DNA of 32,333 bases from CAVRZY01 sp963725415 (GCA_963725415.1 CAVRZY010000132.1:1-32333); one strand, 5' to 3'. Counted from the stretch's first letter, positions 18,920-29,489 are shown. The notes: generated by a model not told the origin, from the sequence alone. Numbers and translations are program-made.

Positions 18920-20283
18920 GGTTTCCCTCGCGGTGAAAGCGGATGGTGAACTGCGTCTTCGAGCGCTCCGAGCGCGGCCTGCGCCTTGCTGAGCGCTTCG
19001 AGCCGCGCGCGGGCGGACACGGCGCGCTGCACCCGGATTCCCGTCAGCGCCAAGCGATCCGTTTCCCCAATCTCGACGGCGCGGCGGGTGGCCGCCTCCC
19101 GCCTCTGGTGAACTGTGACGAGCTGCGTCTCGGCCTGGGCCAGTTCGGCCAGCGCGGATTTGTACTGCGCCAGTCCCTTTTCGATCTCGCCGATAGCCTG
19201 GGCCTGCAAAGCCACGAAGCGCGCCGCGGCCTCCTCGCGCCGGGCCCTGGCTTCCCCAATCGGGCCGCGGTTGCGGTTGAAGATGGGCAGAGTCAGCGAG
19301 GGCCCAAGGGCGAACTTGTGATGGCCCTCATCGAACGAGTAACCGGGGTTCCACTGGATGTCGGGATACTGTTTGGCTACCTCGAGCTGAAGCGCGGTCT
19401 CCGAAACGGCGTACTCCATCAGTGCTCGCCGCACGTCCAGCCGGTTCAGCAGGCCCGCTCTCTGGACCGCCGCGAGCGGCAGGTCCTCCTGGCGCGGCGG
19501 CGTCTCGAATGCGGGCCAACCGAACTTCGTCCCCTCCAGCGCGGAAACGGGGACGCCGATGGCCCCCGCCAGGGTGACGCGCGTATCCGCCACCCGGCCC
19601 TGCGCCGCTCGGATCGCCAGTTGCGTGCTGCTCCACTCCGTAGTCGCTCGATCCACGTCCGGTCGCGAGACCTCGCCCGCGCTGAGCCGCTGCTCGAGGA
19701 TCTTCACCGACTCCGCGCGCACCTGCGCCTCGGCTTCGAGCAGCTCCAGTTCCCGGACCGCCAGCAGATGATCGAGAAGAGCCGACCGCACGCGGCTGCG
19801 CACTCTCCAGCCCGCCTCGGCGAGTTCCAGCCGGGCGACTTCCGCCAGCCGCTGGGCCTGAAGAATGCGGTGGCCGCGCTTCCCTGCGGTCTCGACGGCG
19901 AAACCGGGATCGAAGTGAAACACAATTGGGGACTCAGGAGAATTTGTCCATCCGGCGCCGATTGAGAGCGAGGGATTGGGCCGTCCTCGCGCCGTCCTGA
20001 TCGCCGCTTCCGCCGTCCCGACACGCGCCCGCGCAACAGCAAGCTCGGGGTTGTAGTATGAGGCGACCAGGGTAAGCGTCTCGATGTTCAACTGCGCCGG
20101 AGGCCACTGGGACGGCTTCGCCCCCGCGTTCGCCTCGACGAAGCTTCGCAGTCCCACGTCCGTCAGGCTACGCGCTCGATACTCCCGCTCCAGCCGCGGC
20201 GGCTCCAGCGGCTTAGGGTGATACTTCACGCAGCCGGTCAGAACACCGAGCGCGGCTACAACTGGTGTGAGCTTGGTCCGCAA
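18916..20283 (-). CDS. cusC: CusC/CzcC-like outer-membrane efflux lipoprotein (TolC family)
   Basis: A 455-aa outer-membrane factor that forms the exit duct of the metal pump. The N-terminus MRTKLTPVVAALGVLTGC ends in a lipobox (Leu-Thr-Gly-Cys), so it should be a lipoprotein. Two TolC-type repeats are visible: the first with NPELAVARARVGTAEAAIR and PNPSLSIGAGW, the second with LDVRRALMEYAVSETALQLE and YPDIQWNPGYSFDEGHHKF plus LGPSLTLPIFNRNRGPIGEA. The start is a TTG at 20283; no strong ribosome site is visible, but this start gives an exact signal peptide. It is the promoter-proximal gene of the minus-strand cusCBA-like operon. Confidence 0.91.
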   Translation of the reverse strand: MRTKLTPVVAALGVLTGCVKYHPKPLEPPRLEREYRARSLTDVGLRSFVEANAGAKPSQWPPAQLNIETLTLVASYYNPELAVARARVGTAEAAIRTARGRPNPSLSIGAGWTNSPESPIVFHFDPGFAVETAGKRGHRILQAQRLAEVARLELAEAGWRVRSRVRSALLDHLLAVRELELLEAEAQVRAESVKILEQRLSAGEVSRPDVDRATTEWSSTQLAIRAAQGRVADTRVTLAGAIGVPVSALEGTKFGWPAFETPPRQEDLPLAAVQRAGLLNRLDVRRALMEYAVSETALQLEVAKQYPDIQWNPGYSFDEGHHKFALGPSLTLPIFNRNRGPIGEARARREEAAARFVALQAQAIGEIEKGLAQYKSALAELAQAETQLVTVHQRREAATRRAVEIGETDRLALTGIRVQRAVSARARLEALSKAQAALGALEDAVHHPLSPRGKP

Positions 20284-20328
20284 CAGTCCAGAATACGTAC
20301 CGAACCCGGTCGGACAGATGACGGCAGG

Positions 20329-20637
20329 ATTACGATTTCGTCATCGATTCGCGACATCGACAACCACGCGAGATGTTCCTACGCGCCGCTCAAGCAATGC
20401 TTCGGCGGACTCACTAATGCTCTGAAGGCTGCCGGACTCGACCCGCCCGGCTTCCACCGACACATACCGGAGCATGAGTTGGTGGACGAGCTAGAGAGGA
20501 TATGGGAGAAGGCTCTTTCGCGGGATGGGCGTCGCCCCTACAGGCAGGACCTCGCTCGATGTGGATCCAGGTTTTCGCAAGGGCCCTACTATCGACGCTG
20601 GGGGGCGTGGATCCGGGCTTGCGAGGCAGTTCTGGAT
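20329..20637 (+). pseudogene. Homing-endonuclease-associated repeat (HNH_repeat) fragment, fused to HicB-like frame
   Basis: The frame (open from an ATG at 20218, which lies inside cusC on the other strand) encodes two units of the homing-endonuclease-associated repeat type. The first ends SYAPLKQCFGGLTNALKAAG; the second is ELVDELERIWEKALSRDGRR, then PYRQDLARCGSRFSQGPYYR and RWGAWIRACEAVL. This repeat type normally precedes or follows an HNH nuclease domain in selfish or restriction-type proteins. No HNH domain is present here: the frame runs directly into a HicB-like sequence at about 20632. No convincing start or ribosome site is seen between cusC and the domain. I read it as a deletion scar of a mobile or defence gene. 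Family recognition is from pattern memory, without a profile search. Confidence 0.55.
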
Positions 20638-20830
20638 CGATATTGGAGCAAAGAAGACGAAGCTTTCGTGGCCGAGGTGCCGGAGTCTCCCGGGATCCGT
20701 CGCCCACGGTCCCACCCAAGAGGCGGCGCTTACTAGCGCGCAGGAAGCGATCCGCCTCTGGATCGACACGGCGAAGGAGTCTGGCGATCCGATCCCGGAA
20801 CCTAAAGGCCGTCGCTTGATTTTCGCCTGA
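20626..20830 (+). pseudogene. hicB: HicB-like antitoxin, N-terminus fused and one frameshift at about 20686
   Basis: The sequence LDRYWSKEDEAFVAEVPE matches the typical HicB N-terminal strand-helix region, and after one extra T at about 20686 the next frame continues LPGSVAHGPTQEAALTSAQE, AIRLWIDTAKESGDPIPEPK and GRRLIFA to a TGA at 20828-20830. This is nearly the whole partial-RNase-H-fold HicB domain, which neutralises the HicA mRNA interferase. No HicA-like sequence (short dsRBD-fold with conserved His) is visible on either side. There is no start codon of its own: upstream is the HNH-repeat frame. The C-terminal DNA-binding domain of longer HicB proteins is absent, as in the short HicB class. 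Confidence 0.7.
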
Positions 20831-21123
20831 CATGGGACCGTCTAACTGGCCGCTCCAGGCGACGGTCGAGAGCAGGCCGCCCCTTAGTACTCCATCTCAC
20901 AGATACGGTCACGTATCTGATCGTGCTGTAGCGCGCGCACTCGTGCCTGCCGCGCCGAGACTCTTCTCAACGCCTGTGGCGGGTGGAGACGAGTCTCGAC
21001 CCAGCAGCCTGAAGGCCGCGCCACACAGTCACTGAATACGTCACAGTAATTGCGAATCACAGTACTTAGGCGTCATGCACTCCGTTGGCGGCGACGGGGG
21101 ATCATGGGCGCAGGAGTGGTCAA
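20831..21123. other. Non-coding stretch with a short hairpin
   Basis: About 290 bases between the HicB-like remnant and the TPR gene. No frame shows recognisable protein. A perfect 8-bp inverted repeat CAGATACG / CGTATCTG with a 4-base loop lies at 20900-20919. GTCTAAC followed by GGCCGCTCCAGGCGAC near 20841-20860 resembles the start of repeats often found after cassette-like genes, but no matching closing GTTRRRY site is found at the expected distance. Confidence 0.4.
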
Positions 21124-21657
21124 ATGCGAGGTTGGAAGAGCGAGCGATCCGGTCAGGGCAGGCGCGCCGAAGGGCGAAAGCTTTTCCAGTCGTTGCTCTC
21201 GCTGCCCAGGAACACCTCCGATCTCTGCGAAATCATTGACGAGGCCGGCTCTCTCTTGATCCAGTTCGGCGCCTGCAAAGATGGGCTCGATCTTTTCCAG
21301 GGTGCTGCCACTAGATTCCCCCGCGTCGCTGTCTTTCACCAAGGTGTGGGGTGCTGTGCTGGCCACGAGGGCCTCCACGATGAGGCGGTGGCAGCGTCCC
21401 GGCGAGCTCTACAGCTTGAACCCAGGAACCAAAAGTTCGTGAACGATCTGGGCTGGAGTCTGTTTGAAGCCGGTCGCCTACAGGAGGGCGAGAAGGCGCT
21501 GGAACAGGCGGTGTCCAAGGACCCGGACGACGAACTTGCGCGAGAAAACCTTCGGTTGTGCAAGGAGAAGCTGTCCACCCTGGAAAGAAGGGATGCGACG
21601 CCTAGCAAGCGCATGCACTCGATGCGCCAGAGGCGCCGCGCTCTTCAAGAAAGTTAA
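21124..21657 (+). CDS. Small TPR-repeat protein
   Basis: A 177-aa soluble protein. The ATG at 21124 has AGGAG at 21111-21115, better than the TTG at 21085 that also opens the frame. At least two tetratricopeptide units are visible: roughly AGHEGLHDEAVAASRRALQL followed by EPRNQKFVNDLGWSLFEAGR, LQEGEKALEQAVSKDPDDE, and a less clear one upstream (LLIQFGACKDGLDLFQGAAT). TPR domains mediate protein-protein contacts; no catalytic motif is seen. The C-terminus is basic (RMHSMRQRRRALQES). It is on the plus strand between two minus-strand metal-resistance blocks, beside the HicB remnant, so it may belong to the same inserted accessory patch. Function unknown. Confidence 0.65.
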   Translation: MRGWKSERSGQGRRAEGRKLFQSLLSLPRNTSDLCEIIDEAGSLLIQFGACKDGLDLFQGAATRFPRVAVFHQGVGCCAGHEGLHDEAVAASRRALQLEPRNQKFVNDLGWSLFEAGRLQEGEKALEQAVSKDPDDELARENLRLCKEKLSTLERRDATPSKRMHSMRQRRRALQES

Positions 21658-21684
21658 CGCCTGGGGGGAGCCGCTCCACCACGG

Positions 21685-23101
<1,417 letters not shown>

Positions 23102-23124
<23 letters not shown>

Positions 23125-23776
23125 AGCCCACCCCGCGCACCGTATGGATCAGCTTCTGAGGAAACGGATCGTCCACCTTCGAACGCAGTCGCCGCACATG
23201 CACGTCCACCACGTTGGTGCCGCTGTCGAAGTTCATGTCCCAGACCTGCTCGGCGATCAGCGTTCTGGAAAGCACTTCGCCCGGCCGGCGCGCAAACAGC
23301 GACAGCAGGAGGAATTCCTTGGGAGTCAGATCGAGCCGCTTGCCGGCGCGCGTGGCCTTGTGCCGCGCGGGATCGATTTCCAGGTCCGCGATGCGCAGCT
23401 TCTCGGGCTGGCGGGTCGGCCCGCGCCGCAGAATGGTGCGCACCCGCGCCAGTAGCTCCGAGAACGCGAAAGGCTTCACCAGGTAATCGTCCGCACCCAT
23501 CTCGAGGCCCTTCACCCGCTCCTGGATGGCGTCCCGCGCCGTCAAGAAGAGGACCGGCGTCTGCTTGCCGCTGCGCCGTAACTCGGAGATCACCGACCAC
23601 CCATCGCGCTTGGGAAGCATCACGTCCAGAATGACGAGATCGTAGTCGGAGCTGCGGGCCAGATCGAGGCCGTCTTCGCCGTTTTCGGCCAGGTCGATGA
23701 CGTAACCCTGTTCGAGGAGACCCTTGCGGAGGTACGCGGCGGTTTTCTTTTCGTCCTCGACGACCAGAATCTTCAC
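23102..23776 (-). CDS. cusR: CusR-like OmpR-family response regulator
   Basis: A 224-aa two-domain regulator. The receiver domain shows the acidic pair in VKILVVEDEKKTA, the phosphoacceptor aspartate in YDLVILDVMLPKRDG, the threonine in VLFLTARD and the lysine in DDYLVKPFAFSELLARV. The C-terminal winged helix shows LDLTPKEFLLLSLFARRPGE and the recognition part NVVDVHVRRLRSKVDDPF. The GTG at 23776 is chosen because a GGGAGGAG site lies six bases upstream; the frame is open further to 23857 but those codons overlap the next gene's start. Autoregulation and activation of the metal-efflux operon are inferred from family and context. Confidence 0.95.
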
Positions 23777-23837
23777 CGGCAGCTCCTCCCGGTGCTCATC
23801 TGCGCACTGGTCCTTAGAATAGCGGAAAATAAAGGGC
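23777..23837. promoter_or_regulatory. Divergent intergenic region between cusR-like and ntrC-like genes
   Basis: A 61-base gap separates two divergently read regulator genes, so promoters for both should lie here or overlap the coding ends. It is more AT-rich at its right end (AGAATAGCGGAAAATAAAGG). I cannot identify -10/-35, sigma54 -24/-12 or a metal-box palindrome with confidence. Confidence 0.4.
23783..23790 (-). promoter_or_regulatory. Ribosome binding site deciding the cusR GTG start
   Basis: On the minus strand GGGAGGAG lies six bases before the GTG at 23776. This favours the GTG over the upstream in-frame start at 23857. Confidence 0.7.
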
Positions 23838-25235
23838 ATGGAGGCTGCGGCTCCCACTCGAGTGCTGATCGTGGATGACGAGGAACATCAACGCGCGGGC
23901 CTGGCCAGCATGGTGGCTGCCTGGGGCTTCTCGGCCGAGACGGCGGCGGACGGGCAGGAGGCGCTGGAGAAACTGGGCACGTTCCCCGCCGATGTGCTGG
24001 TCACTGACCTGATGATGCCGCGTATGGACGGCTTCGAGCTGCTGCGGCGGCTGGCCGCGCAGGGAGGCGGGCCGCCGGCCATCGTGGTGACGGCCTTCGG
24101 CAACATCGAGACCGCCGTCGCCACCATCCACGACCTGGGCGCCTTCTGGTTTCTGGAGAAGCCCATTCAGCCGCGCGCTCTGCGCGTGCTGCTCGAGCGG
24201 GCGGCCTCGCCAGCGCAAGCTGGCGGAAGAGACCGAACGGCTGCAAAGGCAGTTGAGCTACCAGGGCGTGCTGGGCGACCTGATGGGCCGCTCGGCGGTG
24301 ATGCAGCAGGTGTTCTCGCTGATCCGGCAGGTGGCGCCCAGCAAAGCCGCGGTGCTGGTCACCGGCGAGAGCGGCACGGGCAAGGAACTGGTGGCCCGGG
24401 CGATTCACAACCTCAGCCCGCGCCGAGACGGCCCGTTCGTGGCGGTCAATTGCGCGGCCATGCCGGAGACCCTGATGGAGAGCGAGCTGTTCGGCCACGA
24501 GAAGGGCGCCTTCACGGGCGCGCTGGAGCGCCGGGCGGGCTGTTTCGAGCTGGCCCAGAACGGCACGCTGCTGCTGGACGAGATCGGCGAGATGCCGGCT
24601 GCCACCCAGGCCAAGCTGCTGCGCGTGCTGGAGGACTCCCGCGTGCGCCGGCTGGGCGGGAAGACCGAAATGGTCGTGGACGTGCGCGTGATCGCCTCGA
24701 CCAACAAGGTCCTGGATGAGGCGCTGCGGAAGGGGCAGATCCGGGAAGACCTGTACTACCGCCTCAACGTGTTCCGCATCCCGCTGCCGCCCTTGCGGGA
24801 GCGAATGGAGGACCTGCCCGCGCTGGTGGAGGTGCTGCTGCGCGACCTGAACAAGAAGCACGGCACGCAAGGTCACCGACCTTGCGGCCGAAGCGCTAGG
24901 GCAGCTTCGAGCGCCACCACTGGCCGGGCAACGTGCGCGAGTTGCGCAACGCGCTCGAGCGGGCTGTCATCCTGGCCGGCGAAGGAACCATCGCGCTCGA
25001 TCATCTCCCGAGCAATCTGGTCCGGCCGGCGCCCAGGGCCGTCGAGACTGAAGATGCTTCCAGCGTCCGGCTGCGGGTCGGCGCCACCATCGACGAGGCC
25101 GAGAAGGTCCTGATCCTGCGCACCCTCCAGCACACCAAGAACAACAAGACCCGCGCCGCCGAGATCCTGGGCATCAGCTTGAAGACCCTGCATAACAAGC
25201 TGAAGGAGTATGGGGCGGCGGAAGCAGAAACCTGA
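23838..25235 (+). CDS. NtrC-family sigma54-dependent response regulator, with three frameshifts
   Basis: An enhancer-binding protein of about 465 aa. The receiver domain has VLIVDDEEHQRAG, VTDLMMPRMDGFELL, VVTAFGNIETA and FLEKPIQP. The AAA+ domain has Walker A GESGTGKELVARAIH, the sigma54-contact loop ELFGHEKGAFTGA, Walker B GTLLLDEIGEM and DLYYRLNVFRIPLPPLRER. The C-terminal Fis-type HTH is TRAAEILGISLKTLHNKLKE. Homology changes frame by one base near 24210 (before RKLAEETERLQRQLSYQG), near 24868 (KVTDLAAEALG) and near 24901 (SFERHHWPGNVRELRN). The rest is intact, so sequence errors are likely. It is followed 21 bases later by its probable cognate kinase. Confidence 0.92.
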
Positions 25236-25256
25236 TCTCAGGGCGGCTGAAGAGCC

Positions 25257-27107
25257 ATGAGCATCTCTGTGAAAGCCCGGCTGCGCATCGTGGTCGTGGC
25301 GCTGATGGTGGCAGTGGTCAGCGCTCTTTCGGCGCTGAACATACACAGCCTGGTCCAGGCCACCTTCGACGACGCGCTACAGCGCGCGCAAATGAACGCG
25401 CAGCAGGTGAAGAGCTTTGTCATTCAGCGGGTCCGAGAGCAGACTGCCGAGTGGACGCCGCGCCCTGGCAATCTGGAGGAAGTCAAGAAGGTCTGGATCG
25501 AGATTGTGAGCCAGGACCGCGAGCTGGGCCTGCTGCTTCAGGACACGGTGGCTAGCTCGAGAACCATCGTCGAGATTTCCGTGGCGGGGGAGGGTGGCGG
25601 GATCCTGGCGTCCTCAAATCCCACCCGAGTGGGCGAGAACTCCTACAAGCTGCCGGACCTGGACGCCTGGGCTAAAAAGAGCGCATGGAGAAAGCTGCAG
25701 AACGTCTTGTTTCAGCGGCAGGACTTCGAGCTAGCGATTCCCCTGGGCGGGCCCGATCAGAAGCCCGTCTTCGCCATCAAGGTGGTGGTCTCCTCGGTCC
25801 TGCTGCGCGCCATGGTATGGCCGCAGGTGCGGAACATCGGCCTGATTCTGCTGGGTTCCTTGCTGGCCTCGGCGCTGCTGGCGGTGTTCGTGTCGAATCT
25901 GGCCCTGCGTCCCCTGGACAGCATCAGCCGGGCCATCGACCGCATCGCCCGCGGAGAATTCGGGAAACCAGTCGCTCTTGCCGACGGCGGCACCAAGGAA
26001 TTCTCCGCGGTCCAATCCAAGTTGAACCTGCTGGGCCAGCAATTCCGAGGCGCCCGCGAGGACGCCATCCAACTGCGCAGCAACATCGAGCAGTTGCTGG
26101 AGAAGCTGGAGGAGGTGGTGCTGCTGTTCGACCGTGAGGACCGGCTGGTGATGGCGGGCCGGGCGGCGGAGCGACTGCTGGGCCGGGGGCGCTGGGAGAT
26201 CGTGGGCCGCTCGCTGGCGGAACTGTTCCCTCCCTCGACGGCCCTGGGTGGCGCCGTCGAGAGCGCCCTACAGCTCCGGCAACCTTTGCGCGACCATCCT
26301 CTGACGCTGGAACGCGACGGCCTGCCACCGGCGCGCGTACTGGTCAGCGTAGAAACGCTGGAGGGCTTCCCCAAGCAGGAACGGATGGGAACGCTGGTGA
26401 CGCTGCGGGACGCCGAAACCCGCCGCGAGATCCAATCCCACCTGGACGTTTCGGCGCGCCTGGCGGCCATCAGCCGGCTGACCGGAGGCGTGGCGCACGA
26501 GATCAAGAACCCGCTCAACGCCATCGCCGTGCACCTGGAGGTGCTGCGCTCCAAGCTGGCGGACAGCTCCGAAGTCGATCCCCAGATCCAGACCATCGCC
26601 CGCGAAATCATCCGCCTGGATCGAGTGGTCAAGACCTTCCTGGACTTCACCCGGCCGCTGGATCTGAAGATGCGCGAGCTGGACCTGGTGGCGCTGGCGC
26701 GGGAAGTGGCCGGGCTGGTCGGCCCCTCGGCCGAGCGGCAGCACATCCAGATCGAACTGGAGGCGGAGCCTGCCGAGGTGTTCCTCCACGGCGATCGCGA
26801 CCTGCTCCAGCAGGCCATCCTCAACGTGGTGGTCAACGGGGTAGAGGCCATGAAAGACGGCGGGCGCCTTCGAATCCAGGTCCGGCAGCAGGCCGGCGAA
26901 TGCGTGCTGGCCGTCTCCGACGAGGGCGCCGGGATTCCGCCGGAAATCCGCGACAAGATCTTCAACCTCTACTTCAGCACCAAGGGTAAAGGCTCGGGCA
27001 TCGGCCTGGCGATGACGTTCCGCGTGGTGCAGTTGCATAATGGTACGATCGACTTCACCAGCGAGCCGGGCGCGGGGACGACTTTCCGGCTGCGCTTCCC
27101 GTCGATC
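25257..27107 (+). CDS. NtrB-like membrane histidine kinase, frame fused to foreign sequence at its 3' end
   Basis: About 617 aa belong to the kinase. TM1 is near residues 10-30 (VVVALMVAVVSALSALNI), a periplasmic region of about 160 residues follows, and TM2 is near 196-218 (IGLILLGSLLASALLAVFV). Then come HAMP (LRPLDSISRAIDRIARGEFG), a PAS-like domain (LEEVVLLFDREDRLVMAGRA), the H box GGVAHEIKNPLNAIAVHLE, the N box NVVVNGVEAM, and the ATP lid DEGAGIPPEIRDKIFNLYF to GKGSGIGLAMTF. The family ending GAGTTFRLRFPS is reached at about 27104, where a stop would be expected. Instead the frame stays open through 27290 with unrelated AT-rich sequence. It should partner the upstream NtrC-like regulator. 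Confidence 0.93.
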
Positions 27108-27120
27108 GACACAATCTTGG
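27100..27120. other. Junction between GC-rich and AT-rich DNA
   Basis: Left of this point codon use is strongly G/C at third positions and all genes fit one acidobacterial genome. Right of it third positions are mostly A/T and the genes are Patescibacteria-like. The change occurs within a few codons of the normal end of a histidine kinase. No target-site duplication, tRNA, IS end or integrase is visible. Confidence 0.8.
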
Positions 27121-27469
27121 GGACAAAGACAGGCCTTCTAACTTACGGTGTTAAAGATGATGCGTTCAATTATACCTTTACAACCACAGGATTAGGTGCT
27201 ACTCCAGGCGCTTCTTACAGCTTGATCCACTATGCTGATCCTTCTCCGGCAATGGCGCAGGTTCGGTCGGTCTTATTGGTTCTGGCTTAGCCAACGCAAG
27301 TGGTGAGGTGGTATTATCTGGCAGTCCTGATTTAGACAAAGACATGATTAATGCCAAAGTGTGGTTAGTGCCATCTGCAAGTTACAACGCAGGAACAAAG
27401 AGTATAATTGGTTGGGCCCCGTCAACATATTTGTTTGACACCGGCTTGATTGATTACTACAAGTCATAA
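27111..27469 (+). pseudogene. C-terminal fragment of a secreted Patescibacteria-type protein
   Basis: The frame reads GTKTGLLTYGVKDDAFNYTF, then TTTGLGATPGASYSLIHYADP. After a one-base shift at about 27247 it continues GNGAGSVGLIGSGLANASGE, VVLSGSPDLDKDMINAKVWL and GTKSIIGWAPSTYLFDTGLI up to a TAA at 27467-27469. This sequence style (tandem beta strands, YADP, KVWLVPS, TGLI at the end) recurs at the C-termini of exported Patescibacteria proteins of unknown role. The N-terminal part is missing because of the junction. I give no function. Confidence 0.6.
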
Positions 27470-27549
27470 TCAGTAGGGAACAATGAATATTTTGAAGTTT
27501 CTGACTCACCACAAAAAGTTGTGGGGAGCGGTGAGGCTTCAAAAGTGTT

Positions 27550-28071
27550 ATGAAAAAATTGTCAAAAATAATTTATTACGCAATACTCGCTTTTATTTTG
27601 GCGATTGCCGTTTTGCTGATCGTTTCCATTTTTCCAATCCCCGGCAATATAAAAGTTTTAACGGTGTTGTCCGGTTCAATGGAACCGGCAGTACATACCG
27701 GAAGCGTGGTGATGGTAAAACCAACGACAAATTATGAAGTTGGGGACATTATCACTTTTGGACCGAATACAAAAACTCAAATACCGACCACTCACCGCAT
27801 TACTGAAATTCGCGTGCAGGAAGGCCAGACAATTTATAAAACCAGAGGCGATGCCAATAATGCCGAAGATATGAAAGAGGTATTGGCAAAAGATATTATA
27901 GGCAAAGTTTATTTTTCCGTGCCCTATGCCGGATATATTGTTGAATTTGTCCGCAAGCCAATCGGTTTGATTTTGGTCATTGTCCTGCCGTCCATTTTTA
28001 TTGTTTATGATGAGGTCAGGAAAATAATGAAGGAAATAAAAAGAATAAAAAAAGAAAATTCAAAAAATTAA
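27550..28071 (+). CDS. sipW: SipW-like (ER-type) signal peptidase I
   Basis: A 173-aa membrane serine protease that removes signal peptides from exported proteins. TM1 is at about residues 7-29 (IIYYAILAFILAIAVLLIVS). The catalytic serine is in LSGSMEP (Ser43), and the general base is a histidine in TTHRITEI (His82) instead of the lysine of classical bacterial signal peptidase I. This places it in the ER/archaeal/SipW type (S26B). RGDANNAED carries the conserved acidic residues. A second TM is at about 145-165 (GLILVIVLPSIFIVYDEV). It directly precedes a gene whose product has a SipW-type signal peptide, the classic pairing. No clear ribosome site is seen. A small overlapping frame from 27483 is treated as a shadow. 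Confidence 0.91.
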   Translation: MKKLSKIIYYAILAFILAIAVLLIVSIFPIPGNIKVLTVLSGSMEPAVHTGSVVMVKPTTNYEVGDIITFGPNTKTQIPTTHRITEIRVQEGQTIYKTRGDANNAEDMKEVLAKDIIGKVYFSVPYAGYIVEFVRKPIGLILVIVLPSIFIVYDEVRKIMKEIKRIKKENSKN

Positions 28072-28124
28072 AAGTTTAGCACAAAAAAAGAAAAAGGAAA
28101 AAGATATTTAAGAAATTTGAAAAA

Positions 28125-29295
28125 ATGCTGTTTAAATTTGCTCCGGCTGCGCTTTTAATAATAGGAATGCTGATTTTTAATATTTATCCGACAAACGCTT
28201 ATTTTAATGACACCGAAAGTTCGGTTGAAAATGCATTTTCAGCTGGATTTAGATATTGGTATTTCTGGCGAAAATGTGTCTGGCGTTATTCTTCCGGGAA
28301 ATTCTACAACAACAACTATTACATTATCAAAAACAAATCCGGCCAATTTGGATTATCAATATTTTGCCAGCAGCACGATTGTTGGCGACGCAACCGCTTG
28401 CAATTACATAACAATATCAGCATCAAGTTCGCCTCAAAATATTTCTGGATCTGTTGAAAAATTTTATATCTGCCGCCAGTACTCCAACAGATCCGGTTCA
28501 ATGGGATTTTACATTTACAGTTGCCGGCGGCGCTCCTGCGGGAATATGCAATTTCAAAATAATTTACATGGCTTGGCAGACAAATTTGCCAAATAGTTCG
28601 CAAGGTTTTAGCGATATGGCTGAAATGATTGGTTCAATACAAATTGGCGACCACACCAACTGCACCAGTTGCGCCGGATGTCGTCTTGAATGAATTTTTG
28701 CCGAATCCAACGGTGATGATACTTCAATGCCCAAATGGAGAATGGGTTGAACTTTATAATAATACTAGTACACCGATTGATTTAAGTGGTTGGTATTTAG
28801 ACGTGATCTGGACAATAGTCGCTAAGATTGTTATTGTACAATGTATGATAGTACTAATAGTGGGGATCAACAACAATTTCGGAAAGTGGTTTTTGGTTAT
28901 ATATAGAAGAGGAAATGGTGTTTGTGATAATTCTCAGTTATTTTAGCTTAAATAATGATAGTGAAGTTCGCTTTATGATAGTAGCAATAATAAGTTAGAT
29001 GAGTATTTTATTCCGGTAGTGATTATACATTCTTTAACACCAACGCCAGGTAACACAAATGTTCATAATTGTTCTGGTTCAACTCATGCACAATTCCGGT
29101 AAATAAATCCTTTGCTCGCATTCCAGACGGCACTGGCGCATGGGTTGATCCGATACCGACACCGGGCGGGCCAAATAAATGGAGGAGGTGGCGAGAAGTT
29201 TAGGAGGCAGTTCAGCAGCAGGATGGTCGCAAGATAGATATTGTGCCAGAAACAGCACCACAACTACAGAAGTTGCCACAACTACCGATTATTGA
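28125..29295 (+). CDS. TasA/camelysin-like protein with lamin-tail domain, multiple frameshifts
   Basis: The N-terminus MLFKFAPAALLIIGMLIF followed by NAYFNDTESSVENAFSAG is a SipW-type signal peptide plus the start of a TasA/camelysin-like beta domain. After a one-base shift near 28243 the domain continues LDLDIGISGENVSGVILPGN and TTTTITLSKTNPANLDYQYF. A shift near 28457 gives DPVQWDFTFTVAGGAPAG. Another near 28650 gives TPTAPVAPDVVLNEFLPNP and EWVELYNNTSTPIDLSGWYL, the opening of a lamin-tail domain (LTD). Further right the frame breaks often, but FARIPDGTGAWVDPIPTPGG near 29110-29170 is the usual LTD end. The end near 29295 (VATTTDY stop) is uncertain. The protein is likely cleaved by the SipW-like peptidase and shown on the surface. 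Confidence 0.68.
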
Positions 29296-29425
29296 ATGGC
29301 TTACTTCAACGCACCAGAAATAACGCTCCCTGAACCCCATCTTACAACAAGAGGGGGAATCCTACTGATCGGGGAGACTTGAGCCGGACTGTATACCGCC
29401 TGAGCCGGGGTTATTTCCGGGATCC

Positions 29426-29446
29426 CTTCTCCTTTGCAAGGAGAAG
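29426..29446. repeat. 9-bp perfect hairpin
   Basis: CTTCTCCTT and AAGGAGAAG flank a 3-base loop. It sits between two surface-protein genes in a stretch (29296-29489) where I see no gene. No clear T-run follows, so a terminator role is uncertain. Confidence 0.5.
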
Positions 29447-29489
29447 AGGTTATAAGGTCTGCCTGAACCAGTATTATTGAACCAACGCC

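Noticed and set aside
20836..21085. Integron attC site
   Set aside because: A GTCTAAC core-like start is present but no matching GTTRRRY partner occurs within the usual 60-140 bases, and no integrase is seen.
27483..27737. 84-aa frame starting MNILKFLTHHKK
   Set aside because: It overlaps the signal peptidase in another frame and shows no family features.
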